The translations under genes were made by a program, and so were the position numbers. Shown here one piece after another: positions 1 to 5,648 of a stretch of DNA of 5,709 bases (its first letter is position 1; every line of letters begins with the position of its first letter). Source of the DNA: Candidatus Dormiibacterota bacterium (GTDB taxonomy: Bacteria; Chloroflexota; Dormibacteria; Aeolococcales; Aeolococcaceae); NCBI GenBank assembly GCA_003170875.1, contig PMYJ01000177.1, forward strand, positions 1 through 5,709, read 5' to 3'. The notes beneath the pieces were generated by a model, which was given only the letters and a program-made list of their open reading frames with translations, was not told the origin of the DNA and did no database searches.

Positions 1-1
1 G

Positions 2-889
2 GACCTCTTCAGCCGCGAGTATTCGCGCATCTTCGAGGGCGACGAGAGCTGGAAGGAGCTGCCGTCGCCGTCAGGGGCGATGTTCGAGTGGGACCTGGAT
101 TCGACCTATGTGCGCGAGCCCGGCTTCTTCACCGCGATGGGTGCTGAGCCGCACTCACCCGCGGACGTGGTGGATGCGCGGGCGCTCGCCTATCTCGGCG
201 ACTCCATCACCACCGACCACATCTCTCCGGCGGGGAGCATCGCTCCCACCTCGCCGGCGGCGAGCTACCTGCGTGATCACGCCGTCGAGATCCGCGACTT
301 CAACACCTACGGCGCCCGGCGGGGCAATCACGAGGTGATGGTCCGCGGCACCTTCGCCAACATCCGGCTGCGCAACCTGCTGGCGGACGGGAAGGAGGGT
401 GGCGTCACCACCCACCTCGGCTCCGGCGAGGTCATGAGCATCTACGACGCCGCGGTCCGCTACGCCGCGGAGGGGACGCCGCTCCTCGTGCTCGCCGGCA
501 GGGAGTACGGGTCGGGCTCGTCCCGCGACTGGGCGGCCAAGGGGCCGGCGCTGCAGGGGGTGCGGGCGGTCATCGCCCAGTCGTTCGAGCGCATTCACCG
601 CAGCAACCTGGTGGGCATGGGCGTCCTCCCACTGCAGTTCCCAGAGGGGGAGAGCGCGGAGTCGCTGGGGCTCGACGGCCGGGAGAGCTTCACCATCCGC
701 GGCATCGCCGGTGCCAGGCCCGGAGGCACGCTCACCGTGGTGGCGCGGCGCGAGAGCGGCGAGGAGGTGCGTTTCGAGGCGACCGTCCGTCTCGACTCGG
801 AGACCGACCTCGACTACTACCGCCACGGCGGCATCCTCCAGATGGTGCTGCGCCAGCTGATGGCGGGGCCGTCGGCAGTTGCCGGCTGA
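2..889 (+). CDS. acnA: Aconitate hydratase (AcnA type), C-terminal part, 5' end outside the window
   Basis: Aconitase interconverts citrate and isocitrate through cis-aconitate in the TCA cycle, using a [4Fe-4S] cluster in the cytoplasm. The frame is open from the left edge (base 2) to TGA at 887-889, giving 295 visible codons. This is about the last third of the usual roughly 900-residue AcnA/IRP-like enzyme. The first ATG in view (80) is internal: upstream in-frame residues such as DLFSREYSRIFEGDESW match the family just before the F-x-W-D-x-x-S-T-Y motif. The swivel domain (domain 4) is clear: LGDSITTDHISPAGSI at 194-241, YGARRGNHEVMVRGTFANIR at 308-367, and active-site loop GSGSSRDW at 509-532 with the conserved Ser and Arg. 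The IAQSFERIHRSNLVGMGVLP segment follows. The cluster-ligand cysteines lie in the missing N-terminal part. The gene ends normally and is followed by a strong hairpin. Family assignment is very secure; the acnA rather than acnB type is supported by domain 4 being C-terminal. Confidence 0.96.
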   Translation, partial: DLFSREYSRIFEGDESWKELPSPSGAMFEWDLDSTYVREPGFFTAMGAEPHSPADVVDARALAYLGDSITTDHISPAGSIAPTSPAASYLRDHAVEIRDFNTYGARRGNHEVMVRGTFANIRLRNLLADGKEGGVTTHLGSGEVMSIYDAAVRYAAEGTPLLVLAGREYGSGSSRDWAAKGPALQGVRAVIAQSFERIHRSNLVGMGVLPLQFPEGESAESLGLDGRESFTIRGIAGARPGGTLTVVARRESGEEVRFEATVRLDSETDLDYYRHGGILQMVLRQLMAGPSAVAG

Positions 890-901
890 CCCGGAGGTGG
901 T

Positions 902-934
902 AGGACCGCCCGGGGGGAGATCCCGGGCGGTCCT
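902..934 (+). terminator. Perfect 13-bp GC hairpin after aconitase gene
   Basis: AGGACCGCCCGGG (902-914) and CCCGGGCGGTCCT (922-934) are exact reverse complements around a 7-nt loop. The hairpin starts 13 bases after the aconitase stop. No T-run follows on either strand, so it is not a textbook intrinsic terminator. GC-rich bacteria often use such U-less stems as terminators or as 3'-end stabilisers. The stem is seen directly; the role is inferred from its position. Confidence 0.7.
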
Positions 935-972
935 GGTGTAGAGGTCGCGCTGGGTGGACGCGGCGTGCGGGC

Positions 973-1089
973 TCAGGCCGCCGGCTGGCCGGTCCGCTCG
1001 ATCAGCGTCCCACCCTTGTTCGCGTCGCCTTCCACACCAACGGCCCAGCAGTCGCCGCCGCTGACGCAGGTGACGGCGACTAGCTCCAT
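973..1089 (-). pseudogene. Relic of a C-W-A-V-G repeat (secreted repeat protein), about one repeat unit
   Basis: On the minus strand, ATG at 1089 to TGA at 973-975 encodes 38 residues. They include VAVTCVSGGDCWAVGVEG and then GGTLIERTGQP. This resembles one unit of the tandem repeat L-x-x-V-x-C-x(5)-C-W-A-V-G...T-L-I-E-x-W-x-G, which recurs in large, probably secreted, beta-propeller-like proteins of Actinobacteria, Chloroflexota and related soil phyla. The C-x(5)-C-W-A-V-G core and the TLIE strand are intact, but the W-x-G-x-x-W end is lost and the frame stops. Upstream in the same frame, residues such as ASPLLSC could be the eroded end of a preceding unit. There is no Shine-Dalgarno sequence before the ATG (the upstream bases are C/T-rich), and a real protein of this family would be hundreds of residues with a signal peptide. 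I read it as a decayed gene fragment; a tiny functional peptide cannot be excluded. Family resemblance is from memory of the repeat consensus. Confidence 0.6.
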
Positions 1090-1094
1090 ACAGG

Positions 1095-1122
1095 AGAGGA
1101 GCGGGGAGGCGCCCGCTTCTCT
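1095..1122. terminator. Hairpin downstream of the M48 peptidase gene
   Basis: The arms at 1095-1105 and 1112-1122 pair over 11 bp with one G-T wobble on the plus strand (a single A-C mismatch on the minus strand), around a 6-nt loop. The hairpin lies 20 bases past the peptidase stop codon, so it is a candidate terminator for that minus-strand gene. It could also act as a back-stop for transcripts running out of the aconitase gene. No clear T-run follows on the minus strand. It lies just upstream of the ATG of the repeat relic, which would also hinder that relic's expression. Confidence 0.45.
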
Positions 1123-1141
1123 TACCGCGGCCAGCGGCAGG

Positions 1142-2155
1142 TCAGGCCTCGTCAGCCTCCTCGGGTCGCGTCGTGAACGACTCCAGCCAGCGGGTCAGCT
1201 GCTTGGTCGTCCTGGTCAGGCTCCCCGCGCTCCGCTCCACGAACTCACCGAACCGCTCGCTGTAGTGGTCCACCGCACGCCGGAACTCGGCGGAGGGAGG
1301 CGGCTCTTCGCCGCGATGCACGTACTCGCCGGCGATGATGCGGTCGTATTCCCCGCTCTTGACCCAGCGGGTCAGCTCGTAGACCCGCCGGACCGGGAAC
1401 GGGTGGGTGGAGCCCAGCTCCGAGCCCAGGCGCTGGCGCCTGTCGAAGAGGTCATCCCATTCGACGTACTCGTCCGCCTGCTGGATGAACGCGTCCAGGT
1501 TAAGTCCCTCGGGTCCACCTCCCGCCAGTTGCATGAGCGCCCGGCAGGGCACCAGCGGGTCGCGGAGGACGATGGCGGCGGCACGGTCGCAACTCAGCTC
1601 TGCGGCGCGATACCAGGCGAGCAGCGCTGCGATCAGGGCCTGCAGGGGGATCCGTCCCATGAGTGGCAGGCGGGGCACGCTGAAGCTCAGCAGCAGCTGC
1701 AGAGTCGTGCGGTAGCGCACGTGCTCGGAGAGCACGTGTCCGGCCTCGTGGGCGAGCACCGCCCTGAGCTCGGGCTCATCGAGCATGGGCAGGATGCCGG
1801 ACTGGAGGAGGACGGTGGGCCGGTGGGCACCGAGGGTGAGGGCGTTGGCGAGCGGAGCCTGGATGATGTGAAGCGTCGGCACCGCGGCGATGTCGAGGGT
1901 CGTGTAGGCGGCCCGATGGGCGCTCCAGATCTCCGGCAGCTGCTTCTCCCCGAGCCGGACGCTGTTGCCCAGCAGCAGCTGCATCATCCGGCGCTCAACG
2001 GTCAGCTCGAGCAGCTTCTTGACCACGGGGTCGAAGAAGGGCAGCCGATGCAGGAACGCGGTGGCCGCACGGTCGGCGGGATGCTCGTACGCCTTGGGGC
2101 TGATGCCGGTGTACGGCGGCAGGGCGGGTGCCGCGGTGGGCGTCTTCGGGGTCAT
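1142..2155 (-). CDS. M48-family zinc metallopeptidase (Ste24p/HtpX-like)
   Basis: The product is a 337-residue gluzincin-type endopeptidase. M48 enzymes cleave membrane or misfolded proteins in quality control; this one's substrate is unknown. The zinc motif HEAGH is at residues 136-140 (within ELRAVLAHEAGHVLSEH), with H136 and H140 as ligands and E137 as the catalytic base. The third ligand is probably E186 in AAELSCD, the E-x-x-x-D motif of the family. The late motif STHPFPVRRVYEL (249-261) matches the usual S-T-H-P-x-x-x-R. The N-terminal GISPKAYEHPADRAA and the NALTLGAHRPTVLLQSGIL stretch (104-122) are typical of a high-GC M48 branch. Moderately hydrophobic stretches (about 150-165 and 168-182) lie between the zinc motifs; there is no signal peptide or strong N-terminal anchor, so it may be cytoplasmic or membrane-associated. 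The ATG at 2155 is chosen for a perfect AAGGAGGT 11 bases upstream and the family-like start. The same frame stays open much further upstream, but there it only mirrors recJ. The C-terminal 60 residues are charged and lack a known motif. Confidence 0.93.
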   Translation of the reverse strand: MTPKTPTAAPALPPYTGISPKAYEHPADRAATAFLHRLPFFDPVVKKLLELTVERRMMQLLLGNSVRLGEKQLPEIWSAHRAAYTTLDIAAVPTLHIIQAPLANALTLGAHRPTVLLQSGILPMLDEPELRAVLAHEAGHVLSEHVRYRTTLQLLLSFSVPRLPLMGRIPLQALIAALLAWYRAAELSCDRAAAIVLRDPLVPCRALMQLAGGGPEGLNLDAFIQQADEYVEWDDLFDRRQRLGSELGSTHPFPVRRVYELTRWVKSGEYDRIIAGEYVHRGEEPPPSAEFRRAVDHYSERFGEFVERSAGSLTRTTKQLTRWLESFTTRPEEADEA

Positions 2156-2166
2156 CGGTGTACGCG

Positions 2167-2174
2167 ACCTCCTT
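2167..2174 (-). promoter_or_regulatory. Perfect Shine-Dalgarno site for the M48 peptidase
   Basis: The minus strand reads AAGGAGGT, an eight-base perfect complement to the 16S rRNA tail, with 11 bases before the ATG at 2155. The spacing is a little longer than the common 5-9 bases. No other ATG, GTG or TTG in this frame fits better, so it fixes the start. Confidence 0.75.
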
Positions 2175-2215
2175 GAGCGCCTGCATCCCCCGGAGGGGCT
2201 CGCGGCGTGCATTCG

Positions 2216-2221
2216 AGTATA
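2216..2221 (-). promoter_or_regulatory. Candidate -10 box (TATACT) for the M48 peptidase
   Basis: The minus strand reads TATACT, one base from the sigma-70-type consensus TATAAT, in otherwise GC-rich DNA. Transcription would start near 2209, leaving a 5' leader of about 54 bases that contains the Shine-Dalgarno site. The -35 is weak: TCGAGA (2241-2246) sits at a long 19-base spacing. The box is seen directly; the promoter role is inferred. Confidence 0.45.
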
Positions 2222-2296
2222 GCCGCCACTCCAGACGACCTCTCGAGCCCGCCGGGCGAGGACGGCCGTGCTGTCGGGACGTGCGGCGGAGGCAGA

Positions 2297-2325
2297 CTGA
2301 ACGCGAACATCCGTGCCAGTATCAT
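2297..2325 (+). promoter_or_regulatory. Candidate promoter for recJ, possibly leaderless
   Basis: TATCAT at 2320-2325 fits a -10 box, and CTGAAC at 2297-2302, 17 bases upstream, is a weak -35. Counting 7-8 bases from the -10 puts the transcript start at about 2332-2333, on the GTG proposed as the recJ start. No Shine-Dalgarno sequence precedes that GTG, which agrees with a leaderless mRNA, common in high-GC bacteria. Confidence 0.4.
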
Positions 2326-2332
2326 CGAGCAC

Positions 2333-4063
2333 GTGAAGCCCGCCCCCCGCCGCTGGGAGATCAGCGACGCCTTCCCGATCCCCGGGCAACCGCCCGTGCT
2401 CGGACGTGTCCTGGCGGGTCGGGGCCTGGAGGGCGCTGAAGCCGGCGCCTTTCTCTCCGGGGGCATGGAGCTGCTCGATCCCTTTGGCCTGGAGGGGATG
2501 GCGGATGCCGTCGTCACCCTGGGGGTGGCCGTCACCGAGGGCCGGCGCATCGCCGTCTACGGGGACTACGACGCTGACGGGGTGACCGCCTGCGCGATGC
2601 TGACCCGGGCGCTCCGGGCCGGCGGCGCCGACGTCATCCCCTACATCCCCAACCGGATGACCGAGGGGTACGGGCTCCACGCCGCGGCCCTGGAGGAGCT
2701 GGCCGCCCAGGGTGTCCGCTGCGTGGTCACCGTCGACTGCGGCACCAGCTCGGTTGAGGTCGCGGCCAACCGGCCCGCGGGCATGGCCCTGGTGGTGACC
2801 GACCACCACCTGCCGCTCGCCCCCGACGGCAGCCCACCCCGGCTGGCGCCCGCCGACGCCCTGGTCAACCCCAAGCAGCCCGCCGACACCTACGGCTTCG
2901 ACGGGCTCGCCGGGGCGGGGGTGGCCTGGAAGCTGCTCTGCGCCCTGGAGTCCGAGGGGATCGTGCCCGCCGGTCAGGCGGAGGCCTTCATCGGTCTCGC
3001 CGCGCTGGGGACGATCGCTGACATGATGCCGCTCCGCGGCGAGAACCGGACCATCGTCCGCCGCGGTCTGGGCCGCATCCTGGAGCTGCCGGGGCTTCGC
3101 GCCCTGGCCCAGGCTGCCGCGGTCTCCGCTCCCCTCGCCGCCTCCGACATCGCCTTCGGTCTCGCCCCGAGGATCAATGCGGCCGGCCGCATGGAGGACG
3201 CCCGGCTGGCCCTCGACCTCTGCCTGAGCGACGATCCGGACGAGTGCGTCGGCCTGGCCCACCAGCTCGACCGGCAGAACCGGAGTCGCCAGGAGGCGGT
3301 CGCGGCGGCCCTGGCGGAGGCCGAGGAGCGGGTTGCCGAGCTCCCCGACGAGACCTCGGCGATCGTCATCGGCGACCCCGGCTGGCCGATGGGGATCGTC
3401 GGGCTGGTGGCCGGTCGGCTGATGGAGCGCTATGCGGTCCCCGCCTTCGTGGTCTGTCTCGACCCGGGCGAGGCCAAGGGCTCAGGTCGCTCGGTCTCAG
3501 GGGTCCACATCGTCCGGGCCCTCGACCACGCCGCTCCCACCCTGCTCCGCTACGGCGGGCATGCCGCGGCGGCCGGCTTCAGCCTGAGGGCGGAGGATTT
3601 CGGGCGCTTCCGCGATCTGATCTCGGAGGCGTGCGCGGAGCAGGCCGCCGACCGGCCGCGCGAGCGCGTATTCCACGTCGACAGCGAGATCGGCTGCGCG
3701 GACGCCACCCTCGACCTCTGCGGCCAGTTGGACGAGGTGGAGCCCTGCGGGATCGGCAATCCCAAGCCGCTGCTCGCCATCCGGGGCTGCGAGGTGGTCA
3801 GCACGCAGACCTTCGGCAGCGAGGGACAGCACGTCAAGGTCGCCCTGCGCGACGTAGGGCGAGGGACGGTCGAGGCGATCGCTTTCAACAAGCCCGGTCT
3901 CGCCGTCCACCTGCCGCGCGGGCGGCGCATCGACGTCTGCTTTGCCCTGGAACGGGACAGCTGGCAGGGTCAGGTCCGGGTCCGGGCCCGGCTGCGCGAC
4001 CTGAGGCCGGCTCGAGCCGACCTGCCGGCGGCTGAGGAGGAGACGCTCGCTCTCCCGGCCTGA
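2333..4063 (+). CDS. recJ: Single-stranded-DNA-specific exonuclease RecJ
   Basis: RecJ degrades single-stranded DNA 5'-3' in recombinational repair (RecF pathway), mismatch repair and base-excision repair, using two divalent metals in a DHH-family active site. From GTG at 2333 the protein has 576 residues, close to the 577 of E. coli RecJ. DHH domain: motif I YGDYDADG (76-83, D78/D80/D82), motif II TVDCG (D135), motif III TDHH (D157-H159), motif IV GTIADMMPL (226-234, D230), then PRINAAGR (279-286). The linker helix with RQNRSRQ (314-320) follows. The DHHA1 domain has GDPGWPMGIVGLVAGRL and the GGHAAAAG motif (408-415). The C-terminal OB-like domain starts near 448 and includes EPCGIGNPKPL (470-480). 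All catalytic residues are present. The frame extends up to another GTG at 2207, but the extra 42 residues are low in family likeness and would cross the divergent promoter region; the W-E-I near the N-terminus suits a start at 2333. The gene is divergent from the M48 peptidase and convergent with the ATPase gene, so it is probably monocistronic. Confidence 0.96.
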   Translation: MKPAPRRWEISDAFPIPGQPPVLGRVLAGRGLEGAEAGAFLSGGMELLDPFGLEGMADAVVTLGVAVTEGRRIAVYGDYDADGVTACAMLTRALRAGGADVIPYIPNRMTEGYGLHAAALEELAAQGVRCVVTVDCGTSSVEVAANRPAGMALVVTDHHLPLAPDGSPPRLAPADALVNPKQPADTYGFDGLAGAGVAWKLLCALESEGIVPAGQAEAFIGLAALGTIADMMPLRGENRTIVRRGLGRILELPGLRALAQAAAVSAPLAASDIAFGLAPRINAAGRMEDARLALDLCLSDDPDECVGLAHQLDRQNRSRQEAVAAALAEAEERVAELPDETSAIVIGDPGWPMGIVGLVAGRLMERYAVPAFVVCLDPGEAKGSGRSVSGVHIVRALDHAAPTLLRYGGHAAAAGFSLRAEDFGRFRDLISEACAEQAADRPRERVFHVDSEIGCADATLDLCGQLDEVEPCGIGNPKPLLAIRGCEVVSTQTFGSEGQHVKVALRDVGRGTVEAIAFNKPGLAVHLPRGRRIDVCFALERDSWQGQVRVRARLRDLRPARADLPAAEEETLALPA

Positions 4064-4099
4064 GGGGTCTCCAACGGATCCTGGCGTCGGCCTCGGGAC

Positions 4100-4123
4100 C
4101 GGGCTGAGGAGTGCCTCAGCTCG
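4100..4123. terminator. Hairpin between convergent recJ and cpaF-like gene, overlapping a stop codon
   Basis: The arms 4100-4109 and 4114-4123 pair over 10 bp around loop AGTG, with one G-T wobble on the plus strand (an A-C mismatch on the minus strand). The core GCTGAGG/CCTCAGC is perfect. It lies 36 bases after the recJ stop, and its right arm contains the stop codon of the minus-strand ATPase gene (4116-4118). There is no T-run on either side. It is probably a compact shared terminator for both genes and should work slightly better for recJ; the function is inferred. Confidence 0.5.
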
Positions 4124-5648
4124 CCTTGCGCTTGCGCTGGGAGAGCGACATCCGCGTGGGCCTCTTCTCGGGCAGCCAGTCCGAGCGACGGCGGCGCTCT
4201 CCCGGCTCCATGGAGGGGGACGTTCCCGCGGTCTCGGGGACCCAGTCGACGAGGCGGCGGCGCGGGTGGTCCGGCCCCGAGGGACGGTCGGGGGCGACGA
4301 ACATGCGCATGTCGAGATCCTCACCGCTCGCGAGGATGTCCGCGGTGCGCCGCGGCACCCGGCCGCACGCGACGTGGCGCCCGTGCACCTTTCCGTCTTC
4401 GTCCACGCCGGTCTGCTCGAAGCGGAAGAGCTCCTGGATCTGGACCTCTCCGTGCTCCACACCGTAGATCTCGGAGATGCTGAGGATGCGACGGCTGCCG
4501 TCGCGAAGGCGCCCCTGCTGGACGATCAGGTCGATGGCGTTACCGATCTGACCGCGGACGGCCGCGGTGGGAAGCTCCGTACCCGCCATCAGCACCATGG
4601 TCTCGAGGCGGGAGATCGCCTCCCGTGGGGAGCTGGCGTGCAGGGTGGTCAGCGAGCCGTCGTGACCGGTGGACATCGCCTGGAGCATGTCGAGGGCCTC
4701 GCCGCCACGGCACTCGCCGACGACCAGCCGGTCGGGGCGCATCCGCAGGGAGCTGATCACCAGGTCCCGGACCAGGATCGTGCCGCGTCCCTCGACGTTG
4801 GCGGGACGCGTCTCCAGGCTCAGCACGTGGCGTTGCCGCAACCTCAGCTCGGCGGCATCCTCGATGGTCACGATCCTCTCGTTCTCGGGGATGAAGCTGG
4901 AGATGACGTTCAGCGTGGTCGTCTTGCCGACGCCGGTCCCCCCGCTCACCAGGATGTTGAGCCGGGCGCGGACGCACGCGCGCAGGAAGTCCATCATCTC
5001 GGCCGTGGCGGTGCCCTGCTCGACGAGATCGCTGACCTCGAGACCGCTGGTCGCGAAGCGGCGGATGGTGATCGTCGGGCCCCTGAGCGAGACCGGGGGG
5101 ATGACGACGTGGATCCGGGAGCCGTCCTCCAGCCGGGCGTCGACCATCGGCGAGCTCTCGTCGATGCGGCGGCCGACCCGGCTCACCATGCGGTCGATGA
5201 CCTGCATCAGCTGGTCCACGGTCTCGAACCGGTGTGGGGTCAGCGAGAGGCGCCCGGCCCGCTCGATCCAGATCTCGTCCGGCCCGTTGACCATGATCTC
5301 GGTGATGGTCGGGTCGGCGATGAGCCGCTCCAGGGGGCCGAAGCCGAGCAGCTCGTTATGGATCCGCGTGACGGTCGCCATCCCCTCGTCGAGGTCGAGG
5401 GGCTGTCCGAGCGCGCAGGCGGTCTCATTGACGAGCTCGGCGAGCCGCTCGCGCACTGCCTGGTCGTCGGTCTCCGACAGATAGGCGGTGTCGTCGACGA
5501 GGCGCGCGTGCACCTGCCGGCGCAGCAGCTGATAGCGGGTCTCGCCGGAGTCCTCGTCGACCATCTGACGCTCGGTCTGCCGCGCGCCGAGCAGGCGGCT
5601 GCTCAGCTGCATCGCGCTGAGCGCGTTGATGGGCTGTTCGAGGGCCAT
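4116..5648 (-). CDS. cpaF: CpaF/TadA-type secretion ATPase (VirB11-like) with basic C-terminal tail
   Basis: CpaF/TadA is the cytoplasmic hexameric ATPase that powers assembly of Tad/Flp-type IVc pili or related type II/IV secretion machines. The product is 510 residues from ATG 5648. The N-terminal domain (about 35-200) has ELLGFGPLERLIADPTITEI (99-118), IMVNGPDEIWIERAGRL, and DARLEDGSRIHVVIPPVSLRG, all typical of the family. ATPase domain: Walker A GGTGVGKTT (236-244, K242), Asp box TIEDAAEL (261-268), Walker B-like RLVVGECRGGEA (E312) and His box GHDGSLTTLHA (328-338). The usual end comes near residue 450 (SGEDLDMRMF). Beyond it are about 60 extra residues, Arg/Lys-rich and probably disordered, with a twofold R-R-R-x-x-D-W-[VL]-P-E motif. 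The start is uncertain: no good Shine-Dalgarno precedes 5648, and the frame stays open to the right edge. Later ATGs at residues 13 and 29 are possible. No tadB/tadC follows; the gene runs straight into convergent recJ. The family is secure, the pilus role inferred. Confidence 0.93.
   Translation of the reverse strand: MALEQPINALSAMQLSSRLLGARQTERQMVDEDSGETRYQLLRRQVHARLVDDTAYLSETDDQAVRERLAELVNETACALGQPLDLDEGMATVTRIHNELLGFGPLERLIADPTITEIMVNGPDEIWIERAGRLSLTPHRFETVDQLMQVIDRMVSRVGRRIDESSPMVDARLEDGSRIHVVIPPVSLRGPTITIRRFATSGLEVSDLVEQGTATAEMMDFLRACVRARLNILVSGGTGVGKTTTLNVISSFIPENERIVTIEDAAELRLRQRHVLSLETRPANVEGRGTILVRDLVISSLRMRPDRLVVGECRGGEALDMLQAMSTGHDGSLTTLHASSPREAISRLETMVLMAGTELPTAAVRGQIGNAIDLIVQQGRLRDGSRRILSISEIYGVEHGEVQIQELFRFEQTGVDEDGKVHGRHVACGRVPRRTADILASGEDLDMRMFVAPDRPSGPDHPRRRLVDWVPETAGTSPSMEPGERRRRSDWLPEKRPTRMSLSQRKRKAS
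4167..4262 (-). repeat. Two copies of an R-R-R-x-x-D-W-[VL]-P-E motif in the CpaF-like tail
   Basis: Copy 1 (4233-4262, residues 463-472) reads RRRLVDWVPE and copy 2 (4167-4196, residues 485-494) reads RRRRSDWLPE. They are 22 residues apart in register, and seven of ten residues are identical. Both lie in the basic extension past the normal end of the ATPase. They look like a duplicated short linear motif, perhaps a docking site for a partner protein, membrane or nucleic acid. The duplication is directly visible; the role is not known. Confidence 0.6.

Noticed and set aside
155..826. Minus-strand open frame of 223 codons opposite aconitase
   Set aside because: Antisense to strongly conserved aconitase motifs; compositionally biased, no domain seen.
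965..2176. Plus-strand open frame of 403 codons opposite the M48 gene
   Set aside because: Antisense shadow of a gene with a clear HEAGH motif; its translation has no recognisable domain and its first part lies over the repeat relic and hairpin.
2207..2332. Longer recJ starting at GTG 2207
   Set aside because: The extra 42 residues do not resemble RecJ N-termini and overlap the peptidase promoter; kept only as an alternative.
2156..3262. Continuation of the M48 peptidase reading frame for a further 369 codons on the minus strand
   Set aside because: It is antisense to the RecJ DHH domain, is low-complexity Gly/Ala/Arg-rich, and lies upstream of a perfect Shine-Dalgarno and ATG at 2155. It is open because of GC-rich third positions.
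3497..4462. Minus-strand open frame of 321 codons spanning the recJ end and the start of the next gene's 3' part
   Set aside because: It is Arg/Ser/Pro-rich, crosses both a conserved RecJ domain and the CpaF-like coding region in the wrong frame, and has no family features.
4669..5484. Plus-strand open frame of 271 codons opposite the CpaF-like gene
   Set aside because: Ser/Arg-rich shadow of the Walker-motif region of the ATPase with no recognisable features.
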